Shown here piece after piece: positions 27,664 to 37,361 of a DNA stretch of 64,000 nt; position 1 is the stretch's first letter; every line of letters starts with the position of its first letter. The notes beneath the pieces are model-generated. The model ran no database searches and was not told where the DNA came from. It saw nothing but the letters and a program-made list of their open reading frames with translations. The stretch is from Arthrobacter globiformis NBRC 12137 (lineage in GTDB: Bacteria > Actinomycetota > Actinomycetes > Actinomycetales > Micrococcaceae), in assembly GCF_000238915.1 (NCBI RefSeq), contig NZ_BAEG01000051.1:62001-126000 (forward strand), in the 5' to 3' direction. The translations under genes and the position numbers were made by a program.

Positions 27664-30600
27664 CTACGCCTGGCTGTGGCGGCGCGCCGGCAGCGGCTCG
27701 GGGCGCAACCGGCGGTAGCCCTCGCGGGCCGGCGGCCGGTCCGTGGGGAGCTCCTGGACCATTTCCTTCAGCGCCGTGATGCCGGACTCCAATTGCGGGT
27801 CCCGGCGGGCAGCGTACGCGTGCGGCGGGAACGTCACCTCAATGTCCGGAGCCACTCCGTGGTTTTCGACGCTCCAGCCCACGCCGCCGCCGAACCAGGT
27901 GGCGTAGCGGGGCTGGGTAACGCCTGTTCCGTCGGCCAGCGTGAAGCGGTTGTCGATGCCCACGACGCCACCCCAGGTGCGCGTGCCGATCACCGGGCCG
28001 ATGCCTCGCAGCTTCGAGACCTGCGTGATGATGTCGCCGTCGGAACCGGCGAATTCATCGGCCAGGATGATGACCGGACCGCGCGGCGCGTGGTGCGGAT
28101 ACGTCCGCGGCTTTTCGCCGCGGGGCATGCTCCAGCCCGTCACCTTCCGCCCGATCAGTTCGGCAACGAGCTGGGAGGTGTGTCCGCCGCGGTTGCGGCG
28201 CACGTCCACGATCAGACCATCGAGCGCAGTCTCGGTGTCCAGGTCGCGGTGGAGCTGCGCCCAGCCGTTGGCCATCATGTCCGGAATGTGCAGGTAGCCG
28301 AACTTGCCGTCCGACGCCTCGCGCACGGTGCGGCGATTGGCGTTCACCCAGTCCTGGTACCGGAGCCGTTCCTCATCCCTGATGGGGACGACGGCGATCC
28401 GGCGCTGGACCCCGGCCGCCGGTCCGTGGCCGGCGCCGTTGCGGATGGTCAGTTCCACCGCCCGGCCGGCCGCGCCCACCAGCTGCATGGCCGGTGTCAG
28501 CGACTCTGTCAGGCGTACGCCGTCAATGGCCAGCAGGACGTCCCCGGCCTTGGCGTCGGCGCCCGGGCGCGTCAGCGGCGAGGTGGCCAGCGGGTCCGAC
28601 GATTCGCCGGCCAGGATGCGCTCGATTTCCCAGCCCTCGCCGGTGAACGCGAGGTCGGCACCCAGCCGGCCCTGGCCGTTGCTGCCGTTTTCCGTGGCCG
28701 CGGCCGGGCGCACGTAGGCGTGCGATGTGCCGAGCTCGCCGTGCAGTTCCCACAGCAGGTCCACCAGGTCGTCATGGGATCCGAGCCGCTCCACGAGCGG
28801 GCGATAGCGGGCGTGGATGGAGTCCCAGTCCTGGCCTGCCATGTCCTCGGTCCAGAAGAAGTCGCGCTGCAGCCGCCACGCTTCATCGAACGCCTGGCCC
28901 CACACGCTCAGCGGATCCATCAGGACGCGGATGCGGGTGAGGTCCACCTTGACCAGCTGGCCGGAATCCTCGTCCGCTTTGGCGTCGGCCGGCACCACGC
29001 GGACCTGATTGTCGTGGACCAGGACCACCTTCTTGCCGTCACCGGACAGCCGGTAGCTGTGCACGGCTTCCACGAGGGTGGTGCTCTTGCGCTTGGCCAG
29101 GTCGAAGCGGACCAGGCTCGGTGCCGCGTTCTTGTCCTCCAGGCTTGCCCTGCCCTCCCCGGTGACGCCGGCAAGGGCGCTGTCGAGCCACAGCAGCGCG
29201 CCGTCGGCGGCGGTCAGGTCCGAGTAGTTGCCCTGCGGAACCGGGACGCTGATGACCCGGTGGGCCAGGCCTTCGGCGTCCACCCGGACAGTGGCCGGTG
29301 CGGTCTCGCCCGCGGCGGCTGCGTCGGACGTGGCTGCGGTGCCGTCCTGTCCGGGTCCGTCTGCCAGGGCCACGCTGGGGCCGAACGGCGAAGCGGTGTC
29401 CGCCGCCAGTGCCACGAGGTAGGGCTTGATCGGGCTGGGGAAGGACAGGTCAAAGGAATGGCCGTCGTAGACCGGATCGAAACTGCGGTTGGAAAGGAAG
29501 GCAAGGAACTTGCCGTCCGGGGAGAACGACGGCGATTCGTCCCGGAAGCGCCCGTCCGTCACCTCCACGATGGCGGCCTCTCCGGCTTTGACCTCCGGAG
29601 TGTTGGTTGCGCTGGGGTTCGTTTCCCGGGGCTTCGTTTCCCGGGTGGTGGCGCGGACCAGCCGCAGGCGGCTGCGTGAGCCAAAGGAAGTCACCGGTTC
29701 GGACCAGGCGAGCCATGCGGAGTCCGGCGACCATGCGAGGTCCTCAATGCTGCCCTCGCCGATGCTGGTTACCGCCGTCAGCGCGCCGTCCTGCGTGTCG
29801 GCAAGGTACAGGTCGCCAAAGGCGGTTCCGATGGCGACCCAGCGGCCGTCGGGGCTGGCTTCAATCGCGCTGGCGCGTGAAGGCTTGGGGAACCGGACCG
29901 TGAGCGGGCTTGATTCGGCCGCAACAGTGCCGGTTGCCTGGCCAGCCGTTGTTTCGGTTGCCGCCTCCGCAGGGGCGAGGTCGGCCGCCGCGTCGTCGGC
30001 CACCGGGTGGGTGGCGCGGGGCCCCGCTACTCCGGCGGCGGAAACAGGCCTGGGCAGCGGCACGGCGGGAGCCGCGGCTTCCTGCTGGTCCGAGGCGGAG
30101 GCGGTATCCGGGGCAGCGCCGTTGCCCTTGGCTGCGCTGGCGGCTTTGGCCGCCCGGACCCCTCCGTCGCGTATCGGGACCTGCGGGGCGATTTCCCTGA
30201 TGAACAGGGCTTCGTCGCCGTCGTGATCTGCCACGTAGGCGATGCGGCCGTCGGGAAGCGGACGCGGCAGGCGGGCGCGGACGCCGGCCGTCGCCTCCAC
30301 CACGCGGGACGGTCCGTCCTTGTGCCGCAGCCAGTGGATGGTTCCGTGGGCCTCCACGGCGCTGGCTTCCCCGGTAGCGTCCGGCCGGACGTCACCCAGG
30401 TGCTTGGCGACCTTGAGGAGTGAGGGGCGGCGGCCCTGGGACGCCGATCCGAGCGCAATCTCCAGCCGGACAGCCTCGGACCCGAGGTCATGGAGGAGCC
30501 AGAGCTCACCGGCAGATTCGAAGATGACTCGCTTGCCGTCGGTGGAGGCGTGGCGGACGTAGAAGTCCTCGTGGTCGGTGTGGCGCCGCAGGTCCCCGCC

Positions 30601-31269
30601 GCCGGGCAGGACAGAGTACAGGTTGCCGTAGCCTTCGTGGTCGGAGAGGAAGGCGATGCGCCCGTCCACCCACATGGGATCGGCGAGGTTGCCGTCCAGC
30701 TCCGGCAGGAGCCGCTCAAACTCGCCGTTACCGTCACTGTCGATCCAGAGCTTTCCGGCGGTACCGCCGCGGTAGCGCTTCCACCAGGCCGGTTCGCGGG
30801 ACAGCACGCTGCCCACCACTACTGGCTTTTCGTCCCCGAGTTCCGGGCCGAAGGCCACGGACTCAACCGGTCCCAGCGGAAGCTCCTCGGCCCAGCCGCC
30901 GTCGGTGGACAGCCGGTACGCGTGTGTGTGGCGGCTCTCGGCCTGGCGGAATGCGCTGGTGACCACGATGTCCCCGGCAGGGGTAAAGCCCTTGACCCGC
31001 GTGGTGCTGTGTCCGAAGAAGGTCAGCTGGCGGTATCCCCCGCCGTCGACATCAGCGATGACCACCTCGGGAGCCGTCCCCTGCACGACCGTCCAGACCA
31101 GCTTCTTTCCGTCCGGCGTAAAGCGCGGGTTGCGGGCCGGCAGCTGGAGCGAGGAAACACGCCAGGCGCGGCCGCCGCTGAGGGCTGCAATCCAGACGTC
31201 GTCCTCGGCCACAAACGTGACCAGATCGCCGTGAACATGGGGGAACCGGAGGTAACTCGAAGAGGTCAT
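27664..31269 (-). CDS. Tricorn-type protease (S41 family peptidase)
   Basis: A protein of about 1201 residues, near the size of archaeal tricorn (about 1070) plus an insertion. Two beta-propeller regions fill the first two thirds; an Ala/Pro/Glu-rich linker of about 100 residues (about 425-520) separates them. A PDZ region and S41 core follow. Tricorn active-site features are visible: S-H in E-L-G-T-S-H-A-Y (about 846), the nucleophile in F-A-G-S-D-G-D (about 1076) and Glu in V-E-N-H-G-V-A-P-D-I-E-V (about 1135). It degrades peptides, in archaea downstream of the proteasome. Start set at ATG 31269; the frame stays open upstream to 31665 but that part overlaps the divergent gene. Confidence 0.9.
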   Translation of the reverse strand: MTSSSYLRFPHVHGDLVTFVAEDDVWIAALSGGRAWRVSSLQLPARNPRFTPDGKKLVWTVVQGTAPEVVIADVDGGGYRQLTFFGHSTTRVKGFTPAGDIVVTSAFRQAESRHTHAYRLSTDGGWAEELPLGPVESVAFGPELGDEKPVVVGSVLSREPAWWKRYRGGTAGKLWIDSDGNGEFERLLPELDGNLADPMWVDGRIAFLSDHEGYGNLYSVLPGGGDLRRHTDHEDFYVRHASTDGKRVIFESAGELWLLHDLGSEAVRLEIALGSASQGRRPSLLKVAKHLGDVRPDATGEASAVEAHGTIHWLRHKDGPSRVVEATAGVRARLPRPLPDGRIAYVADHDGDEALFIREIAPQVPIRDGGVRAAKAASAAKGNGAAPDTASASDQQEAAAPAVPLPRPVSAAGVAGPRATHPVADDAAADLAPAEAATETTAGQATGTVAAESSPLTVRFPKPSRASAIEASPDGRWVAIGTAFGDLYLADTQDGALTAVTSIGEGSIEDLAWSPDSAWLAWSEPVTSFGSRSRLRLVRATTRETKPRETNPSATNTPEVKAGEAAIVEVTDGRFRDESPSFSPDGKFLAFLSNRSFDPVYDGHSFDLSFPSPIKPYLVALAADTASPFGPSVALADGPGQDGTAATSDAAAAGETAPATVRVDAEGLAHRVISVPVPQGNYSDLTAADGALLWLDSALAGVTGEGRASLEDKNAAPSLVRFDLAKRKSTTLVEAVHSYRLSGDGKKVVLVHDNQVRVVPADAKADEDSGQLVKVDLTRIRVLMDPLSVWGQAFDEAWRLQRDFFWTEDMAGQDWDSIHARYRPLVERLGSHDDLVDLLWELHGELGTSHAYVRPAAATENGSNGQGRLGADLAFTGEGWEIERILAGESSDPLATSPLTRPGADAKAGDVLLAIDGVRLTESLTPAMQLVGAAGRAVELTIRNGAGHGPAAGVQRRIAVVPIRDEERLRYQDWVNANRRTVREASDGKFGYLHIPDMMANGWAQLHRDLDTETALDGLIVDVRRNRGGHTSQLVAELIGRKVTGWSMPRGEKPRTYPHHAPRGPVIILADEFAGSDGDIITQVSKLRGIGPVIGTRTWGGVVGIDNRFTLADGTGVTQPRYATWFGGGVGWSVENHGVAPDIEVTFPPHAYAARRDPQLESGITALKEMVQELPTDRPPAREGYRRLRPEPLPARRHSQA

Positions 31270-31318
31270 CGTTCGATCATAGTCAACGTGACATGAGCCA
31301 TCGTGGAGGTGCCCTGCC

Positions 31319-32236
31319 GTGCCGGGCATGGTGAGATGGATCATGCGAATTGTCATGGCCGGTGCCTCCGGGCTCATCGGAACCGCACTCTCCTCCCGCC
31401 TCGTCTCCGACGGGCACGACGTCGTCAGGCTGGTGAGACGGCCGCCGTCGTCGCCGTCGGAGATCCCTTGGGATCCCGCCAGCGGGACTCTGGACCCGGG
31501 TTGCCTTGAGGGCGCCGACGCCGTCGTCAACCTTTCCGGCGCCAACATCGGCGCCAGGCCATGGACACCGCACCGGATCGATGAGCTGTTCCGGTCCCGC
31601 CTCGATCCCACGCGGACGTTGACTTCGGCGATGCGCCACCTCGACTCCCCGCCCCGGATCTTCATCAGCCAGTCCGGGGCCGGATACTACGGCGACGCCG
31701 GGCAGGCCATGCTGACCGAGGAGTCCCCCGCCGGGCAGGGCATCATGGCGCGCATCTGCGTCGAGTGGGAAGCGGCAGCCCATGAAGCCCCCGCCGGAGT
31801 CCGGGTTGTGACCCCGCGGACCGCAGTGGTGCTGAGCAGGTCAGGCGGGGCCATGGGACGCCTGCTGCCACTGCTGCGGGCAGGCGTTGGCGGTCCTCTG
31901 GGCAACGGCCGGCAGTACTGGCCATGGATCACCCTCCCCGACCTCACCTCAGCGTTCGAATTCCTCCTCACCTCCGGGACTTCGGGCCCCGTGAATGTGG
32001 CGGCGCCGGAGGCCGCCGATGTCAACACCCTCGTGGCGGGGCTGGCAAGGGCCCTTCACCGCCCCGCGGTGCTGCGTGCGCCGGCCCCGGCACTGCGCCT
32101 CGTTATGGGCAAGCTGGCCGACGAACTCCTGCTCGCCAGCCAGCGGCTCGAGCCGACGCTGCTCAGGAACAGCGGGTTCACCTGGCAGCACCATTCGGTG
32201 GCGCTTGCCGCCGCCTGGGTCGCCGGCGACAAATAG
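31319..32236 (+). CDS. TIGR01777 family NAD(P)-binding epimerase-like protein
   Basis: A 305-residue extended short-chain dehydrogenase/epimerase. Nucleotide-binding G-A-S-G-L-I-G-T is near the N-terminus, V-V-N-L-S-G-A-N-I near residue 70, and the C-terminal domain ends with the DUF1731-type W-x-H pattern F-T-W-Q-H. Substrate unknown. GTG 31319 was chosen because GGAGGT (31305-31310) sits 8 bases before it; ATG 31343, directly before the Rossmann strand, is the alternative. The same family sits beside lipB in mycobacteria (Rv2216). Confidence 0.87.
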   Translation: MPGMVRWIMRIVMAGASGLIGTALSSRLVSDGHDVVRLVRRPPSSPSEIPWDPASGTLDPGCLEGADAVVNLSGANIGARPWTPHRIDELFRSRLDPTRTLTSAMRHLDSPPRIFISQSGAGYYGDAGQAMLTEESPAGQGIMARICVEWEAAAHEAPAGVRVVTPRTAVVLSRSGGAMGRLLPLLRAGVGGPLGNGRQYWPWITLPDLTSAFEFLLTSGTSGPVNVAAPEAADVNTLVAGLARALHRPAVLRAPAPALRLVMGKLADELLLASQRLEPTLLRNSGFTWQHHSVALAAAWVAGDK

Positions 32237-32259
32237 TCGTTCTCCGTTTTGGGTGGTGT

Positions 32260-34125
32260 TCAGCCTGCCGGCAGGATGTCTGCGATGCGCCAGCGTCCCG
32301 CGGTCTGGACCAGGACAAGCCGCAGCCTGGTGTCCTGCTGCCGCGTTCCGGCAGCCACGACGGCGCCGCCGGCCGACCGCTCCTCATAAGCCGAGGTCGA
32401 CGACGTCACCGCCACCACTGCCCTCCCGGGCGTGCTTCCGGGCAGGCGGCGCACGGCGGAGAGGCTCGTGGTGAACCCGGCCAGCACTGTCCCGGATTTC
32501 TCCAGCCCGGCCCGGATCCGCCGGTCTGCGGCATGAGCGGGAGTATTCGGAGCATTCACATCGTCGAGCAAATCCAGCCTGCCCTCCCGCAGCGCCAGTG
32601 ACCGCAGCTGCGCCAGTCCGAGGACGGCCTCCACCGGATCCTTCGCCGCGAGCCGCCGCCTGACATCATCGGGAAGGTCGGGGCCTTGCGAAGGTGCGGG
32701 ACCGGCCGGCAGGTACACCTCTTGTGCTGCTGGCTCTTGTGCTGCCGGGCCTGCTTCCTGCGCCGTGCCGGGCAGCCCCACTAGCCCGGCGCCAGCGAGA
32801 ACCGCCGCCGTGAGCACGCCGCCGGCCACTGCCAGTCGGCGGCTGCGGCCGCGCTGCCTGTCTGCGGCGCGCCTCACCGCGGGGTGCCTGACCGCAGCGT
32901 GAGCCGGGTGCGTGGCCGCAGCGTGCCTGGCCAAGGCGTGCCTGGCCGCAGCGTGCCTGGCCACGCGCCTCACCGCGGCGTACCTGGGATCTGGTTGCGG
33001 GACCGACGGAACCGGGTCCGCCGGCGCTCCATGCCATGACGGCCGGCCCAAGGGACCCACCCACGCGGCCGTCCGCAAACGCCTTCCCCAGGCGAGCAGG
33101 CGCTTCTTCACCCGCCCGCCCGGCGGCGGGACGGGCCTGCGCGTCAGCAGCTCGGGCAGGACCGTGTCATGGACGGAGCGGGACAGATCCACAGGGACCG
33201 CGGCCGCGCTGCGGTACACGGCCGTGGCAAACTCGGCGGCGGCGGGACGTTGCCGGCGGTCGTCGCTGAGTCCCGCTTCCAGCACCGCTGCCAGCTCGGC
33301 CGGCACCTCCGGCACAAGCAGCGAGAGCGGTGGCCTCGCCGCTGACGGCGGAGGTGGTTGTCCGGTGAGGCAGTACCAGCCCAAGGCGGCGGCCGCATAG
33401 ACGTCTCGTTCCGGCTGGAGTCCCGCCCGGACTGCGTCCACCGGAGCCGGATCCGTGAAGCCTTCGGTGTGCCGGTCAGGAATGCCGGAAGCGTCCCCGA
33501 CCATCCGGGCCACGCCGAGGTCGGCCAGCAGCGGCTTCCCGTGGGCGGTGAAAAGCACGTTGCCGGGTGCGACGTCGGAGTGGGTGAAGCCCTTGCCGTG
33601 CAGGTAGCCCAGGACCTGCGCGATCGGGGTCAGAACAGTGACCGTCTCGCCGACACTCAGGACGCCCCTCGCCGTGACCATCTGCTGGAGCGAGCCACCG
33701 GCCGCGTAGTCCATGAGGAGGCCAAAGCTGCCCCCTCCAGCCTCATCCGTCCTGACCACCCCGCAGGCCTTCACCAGGTGCTCGTGGTCCAGCACTGACA
33801 TGACGAGCAGTTCACGGCGGACATCCTCCTCCCGCGCCACGGCAGGGGGCATGCCCGCAGCGCCTGGTTCACCGCTGCCTGGTTCATCGCTGCTAGATTC
33901 ACCGCTGCCCCGTGGGCGGCCGAAGCACTTCAGGGCAAGCTTCACGCCGGTGGAGTCCTGCGAGACCAGCCACACGTCCGCGCTGCCGCCCCGGCCCAGC
34001 CAGCGGCACACCGAATAGCCCGCGACGGCAGGCGCTTCCCCGGCGGAACCGTGCGGATTGGCTCTGCGGCTGCTTTCCGGGCTGCGCATTTCGAGGCTGT
34101 GGTTTTCCGGGCTGTGCTGGTCCAT
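32260..34125 (-). CDS. Membrane Ser/Thr protein kinase (non-RD)
   Basis: A 621-residue kinase. Domain I glycine loop G-R-G-G-S-A-D-V (44-51), invariant Lys66 in L-A-L-K, helix C Glu105, catalytic loop H-S-D-V-A-P-G-N (182-189) with Asp184 and Asn189, and metal motif D-L-G at 202-204 are all present. The HRD motif reads HSD and DFG reads DLG, so it is a non-RD kinase. A His/Ala/Arg-rich repeat tract (about 390-430), one transmembrane helix (about 438-458) and an extracytoplasmic C-terminal domain of about 160 residues follow. No PASTA repeats. Targets unknown. Divergent from lipB. Confidence 0.88.
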   Translation of the reverse strand: MDQHSPENHSLEMRSPESSRRANPHGSAGEAPAVAGYSVCRWLGRGGSADVWLVSQDSTGVKLALKCFGRPRGSGESSSDEPGSGEPGAAGMPPAVAREEDVRRELLVMSVLDHEHLVKACGVVRTDEAGGGSFGLLMDYAAGGSLQQMVTARGVLSVGETVTVLTPIAQVLGYLHGKGFTHSDVAPGNVLFTAHGKPLLADLGVARMVGDASGIPDRHTEGFTDPAPVDAVRAGLQPERDVYAAAALGWYCLTGQPPPPSAARPPLSLLVPEVPAELAAVLEAGLSDDRRQRPAAAEFATAVYRSAAAVPVDLSRSVHDTVLPELLTRRPVPPPGGRVKKRLLAWGRRLRTAAWVGPLGRPSWHGAPADPVPSVPQPDPRYAAVRRVARHAAARHALARHAAATHPAHAAVRHPAVRRAADRQRGRSRRLAVAGGVLTAAVLAGAGLVGLPGTAQEAGPAAQEPAAQEVYLPAGPAPSQGPDLPDDVRRRLAAKDPVEAVLGLAQLRSLALREGRLDLLDDVNAPNTPAHAADRRIRAGLEKSGTVLAGFTTSLSAVRRLPGSTPGRAVVAVTSSTSAYEERSAGGAVVAAGTRQQDTRLRLVLVQTAGRWRIADILPAG

Positions 34126-34287
34126 GGCTTAAGGAGTACCGGAATCCGGGGATTCCTGCAGAAGTTATCCACAGGCAAGCCGGGGGCCCCGCCGTCGTCA
34201 GGGATGGCGCGGAATGTGACCGGCAACAGGGTGAGAGCTTGGGCACACTATCTGGCAGGAAGCCGGCTGAGGTCTAAGCTGGAACGC

Positions 34288-34956
34288 ATGACTCTTGAGT
34301 TCACAAAGCTCGGTCTTGCCCCGGATTTCGTCGATTACAGCCACGCCTGGGACATCCAGCGCGAAATCCATGAAAATGTCCTGGCCGGCAAGGCCCCCAG
34401 CACGGTACTCCTCCTCGAACATGCCGCCGTCTACACGGCCGGAAAGCTGACCGAGGATCACGAGCGGCCCTTCGACGGCACGCCCGTGGTTCCCGTGGAC
34501 CGCGGCGGCAAGCTCACCTGGCACGGGCCGGGCCAGCTCATCGGATACCCGATTATCAAACTGAAGAACAAGGCCGGCATCCGGGACTACGTTGAGCGCC
34601 TGGAGGCCGTGATCATCGCTGTGCTCGCCGACTATGGCATCACGGCTGTCCGGATCAAGGGGCGCGCAGGCGTCTGGATCGAAGAGGACGCCAAGGGCCC
34701 CGCACGCAAGATCGCCGCTATCGGCATCAGGGTCAGCCAGGGCGTCACCATGCACGGCTTCGCCATCAACTGCAACAACGACCTCGCACCGTACGGCCAG
34801 ATCATCGCCTGCGGGATCACCGATGCGGGTGTGACCACCATCGCCCAGGAAACTGGCCGCGACGTGTCCCCGGCAGATCTCGTTTCGCGGATCACCGAGG
34901 AACTGCGCAACAATGAAGACGCCCTAGTTGCAACCCCCGAAGGAGCTCTCCTGTGA
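34288..34956 (+). CDS. lipB: Octanoyl-[ACP]:protein octanoyltransferase
   Basis: A 222-residue LipB that moves octanoate from acyl carrier protein to lipoyl-domain lysines, the first step of lipoate synthesis. Motifs: [12 protein letters not shown] near residue 75, catalytic Lys in R-K-I-A-A-I-G-I near 140 and catalytic Cys in I-A-C-G-I near 175. Start is ATG 34288; the longer frame to 34051 overlaps the kinase gene. It overlaps lipA by 4 bases (GTGA), so both are translated together. Confidence 0.95.
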   Translation: MTLEFTKLGLAPDFVDYSHAWDIQREIHENVLAGKAPSTVLLLEHAAVYTAGKLTEDHERPFDGTPVVPVDRGGKLTWHGPGQLIGYPIIKLKNKAGIRDYVERLEAVIIAVLADYGITAVRIKGRAGVWIEEDAKGPARKIAAIGIRVSQGVTMHGFAINCNNDLAPYGQIIACGITDAGVTTIAQETGRDVSPADLVSRITEELRNNEDALVATPEGALL

Positions 34957-35960
34957 CACTGGCACCAGAAGGCCGGAAAATGCTGCGGATCGAGCAGCGC
35001 AATGCGGCCACCCCGGTGGAACGCAAACCGGACTGGATCAAGGCCAAGGTCCAGATGGGCCCGGAATTCGTCGGTCTGAAGAACCTGGTCAAGAAGGAAG
35101 GCCTGCACACCGTCTGCGAAGAGGCCGGCTGCCCCAACATCTTCGAATGCTGGGAAGACAAGGAAGCCACCTTCCTGATCGGCGGCTCCGAATGCACCCG
35201 CCGCTGCGACTTCTGCCAGATCGACACCGGCAAACCCTCCCCCGTGGACCGGTTCGAACCCACCAAGGTCGCCCGCTCCGTCCAGGCCATGCAGCTCCGC
35301 TACGCCACCGTCACCGGCGTCGCCCGCGACGACCTCGAAGACGAAGGCGTCTGGCTCTACGCCGAAACAGTCCGCAAGATCCACGAACTGAACCCCGGCA
35401 CCGGCGTCGAACTCCTCATCCCGGACTTCTCCGGCAAACCCGAGCACATCGCCGCGATCTGCGACTCCAAACCCGAGGTCTTCGCCCACAACGTCGAAAC
35501 CGTGCCACGCATCTTCAAGCGCATCCGGCCCGCGTTCCGCTACGAACGCTCCCTGGACGTCATCACCCAGGGCCGGAACCTGGGCATGGTCACCAAGTCC
35601 AACCTCATCCTGGGCATGGGCGAAACCCGCGACGAGATCTCCGAAGCCCTGAAGGACCTGCACCAGGCCGGCTGCGACCTGATCACCATCACCCAGTACC
35701 TGCGCCCCTCCGAACGCCACCTCCCGGTGGACCGCTGGGTCAAGCCGCAGGAATTCGTCGACCTCGCCACCGAGGCCGAAGAGATCGGCTTCCTCGGCGT
35801 CATGTCCGGCCCCCTGGTCCGTTCCTCCTACCGGGCCGGCCGGCTCTGGGCCACCGCGATGCGCAAAAAGGGCTGGGAAATCCCCGCCGAACTCGCCCAC
35901 ATCGAATCCTCCGGATCCACCCGCCAGGAAGCCAGCTCCCTGCTCGCAGCGCACCAGTAA
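34953..35960 (+). CDS. lipA: Lipoyl synthase (radical SAM)
   Basis: A 335-residue radical-SAM enzyme that inserts two sulphurs into octanoyl chains. The auxiliary cluster cysteines C55, C60 and C66 ([12 protein letters not shown]) and the radical-SAM cysteines C81, C85 and C88 (C-T-R-R-C-D-F-C) are in place, as is the conserved R-S-S-Y-R-A near the C-terminus. GTG start overlaps the lipB stop. It serves the lipoyl domains of the E2 at 24647-26415. Confidence 0.97.
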   Translation: MTLAPEGRKMLRIEQRNAATPVERKPDWIKAKVQMGPEFVGLKNLVKKEGLHTVCEEAGCPNIFECWEDKEATFLIGGSECTRRCDFCQIDTGKPSPVDRFEPTKVARSVQAMQLRYATVTGVARDDLEDEGVWLYAETVRKIHELNPGTGVELLIPDFSGKPEHIAAICDSKPEVFAHNVETVPRIFKRIRPAFRYERSLDVITQGRNLGMVTKSNLILGMGETRDEISEALKDLHQAGCDLITITQYLRPSERHLPVDRWVKPQEFVDLATEAEEIGFLGVMSGPLVRSSYRAGRLWATAMRKKGWEIPAELAHIESSGSTRQEASSLLAAHQ

Positions 35961-36048
35961 CACCATATATTTCCCACGGCCAGGGGCCGGACACTGGTAC
36001 TTTCCGGCGTCCGGCCCTTTGTCGTGGATCACGTAGAATTAAGGCACT

Positions 36049-36801
36049 ATGGCGAAATCCCCTGACTCCAGCAACAACACTCCTGCGGCCGCTGATGCCT
36101 CCAAGCGCGGTCTCTTTGGGCGCAAACCCAAGGCCGTGAAGGAAAAGAAGCCCAGCCGGCTCAAGCAGATCCGCGAAGTCTTCAATATGACCCGCCGCCA
36201 CGACCCCATGGTTCCGTGGCTCATGCTCCTGGCGTTCCTGGGCGTCGTGGCCGTCAGCCTCGTGGTTGGCCTGTTGCTGAATAACTGGATTACAGGCCTG
36301 ATCATCGGCATCCCGCTGGGATTCCTTGCGGCAACGTTCATCCTTTCGCGCCGCGCCGAGCGGGCTGCGTTCGCCCAGATCGAAAACCAGCCGGGAGCGT
36401 CGGGGGCTGCCCTCAGCACGCTCAAGCGCGGCTGGATCACCGAGGAGCAGCCCGTGGCTGTGAACCCGCGGACCCAGGACGCCGTTTTCCGCGCTGTCGG
36501 GCGTCCCGGCGTCGTACTCGTTGCTGAAGGGCCCACGCACCGTGTGCGCCCGCTGATCGAAGGCGAACGGAAGAAGCTGGCGCGCATCCTTCCCAATGTC
36601 ACCATCCACGTCATCGAGACCGGACGCGGCGAGGGCCAGGTGCCCATCAGCCAGGTCGCGAAAAAGATGAACAAGCTCAACAAGGAGCTCACCAAGACCG
36701 AGGTCAGCGCAGTGTCCAAGCGCATCTCGTCGCTGGGCACCCGCCTCCCGATCCCCAAGGGCGTGGACCCCTACAAGGCCCGCCCCCAGCGCGGACGCTA
36801 G
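36049..36801 (+). CDS. DUF4191 domain-containing membrane protein
   Basis: A 250-residue protein with a basic N-terminus (residues 15-45), two hydrophobic helices (about 60-85 and 87-105) and a soluble C-terminal part. DUF4191 is confined to actinobacteria, placed next to lipA in mycobacteria too (Rv2219), function unknown. ATG start with AAGG five bases before. Confidence 0.88.
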   Translation: MAKSPDSSNNTPAAADASKRGLFGRKPKAVKEKKPSRLKQIREVFNMTRRHDPMVPWLMLLAFLGVVAVSLVVGLLLNNWITGLIIGIPLGFLAATFILSRRAERAAFAQIENQPGASGAALSTLKRGWITEEQPVAVNPRTQDAVFRAVGRPGVVLVAEGPTHRVRPLIEGERKKLARILPNVTIHVIETGRGEGQVPISQVAKKMNKLNKELTKTEVSAVSKRISSLGTRLPIPKGVDPYKARPQRGR

Positions 36802-36911
36802 TCCGCCTGATCCGCCCCGGCGGCCGCCGCATCTGCGCCGGCCCCGGGGCGTTTTCATTTCAACGACACACACCAGCCAGACCCCAGCCCCTACAGAAGC
36901 CGGAGCCTCCT

Positions 36912-37361
36912 GTGAAATTCCCGTCTGCGTCCGCCGTCGTCCGCGCCTTCCGCCTGCTGGCGGTGGCCGAAGCTTTCAGCTGGGCCGCACTCCTGGCCGG
37001 CATGTACTTCAAGTGGATCGCCGGGACCACCGAACTCGGCGTGGAGATTGCCGGACCGGTGCATGGGGCGCTGTTCATCGGCTACGGGGTGGCCGCCCTG
37101 GTCTTGTGGCGGCTGCAGCGCTGGCCGTTTAAGGTGGCACTGTTCGCCGGCCTCTCGGCGGTTTTCCCCTTCGCCACCGTCCTGTTTGAGCGGTGGGCGC
37201 TCCGCCGGGGGTACCTCGCGGCCGGGCGGCTACCTGCGGACGAGGACCGTGTTCATGGCCTTGTCATGGAGTCCGCGCTGGTCGGGGTCGAAGATCACCG
37301 CCGGGATTACCAGGCAGAGCAGCACAGTGCGGACCAGGGCGGCCAGCGGACCGGCAGCTGA
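36912..37361 (+). CDS. DUF3817-type small membrane protein
   Basis: A 149-residue protein from GTG 36912 with three hydrophobic segments (about 15-35, 50-70, 75-95) and the F-R-L-L-A-V-A-E-A-x-S-W start typical of DUF3817/YccB-like proteins. The last about 45 residues are hydrophilic and lie antisense to the end of the RDD gene (overlap 37230-37361, 132 bp). Family members usually end soon after the last helix, so the tail is probably an extension by read-through of a lost stop. Function unknown. Confidence 0.65.
   Translation: MKFPSASAVVRAFRLLAVAEAFSWAALLAGMYFKWIAGTTELGVEIAGPVHGALFIGYGVAALVLWRLQRWPFKVALFAGLSAVFPFATVLFERWALRRGYLAAGRLPADEDRVHGLVMESALVGVEDHRRDYQAEQHSADQGGQRTGS

Noticed and set aside
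27652..29679. A 675-residue plus-strand frame
   Set aside because: Shadow of the tricorn-type gene, whose strand carries the catalytic motifs.
31270..31665. N-terminal extension of the tricorn-like protein
   Set aside because: The frame is open but overlaps the divergent TIGR01777 gene; the protein start M-T-S-S-S-Y-L-R-F-P-H fits relatives.
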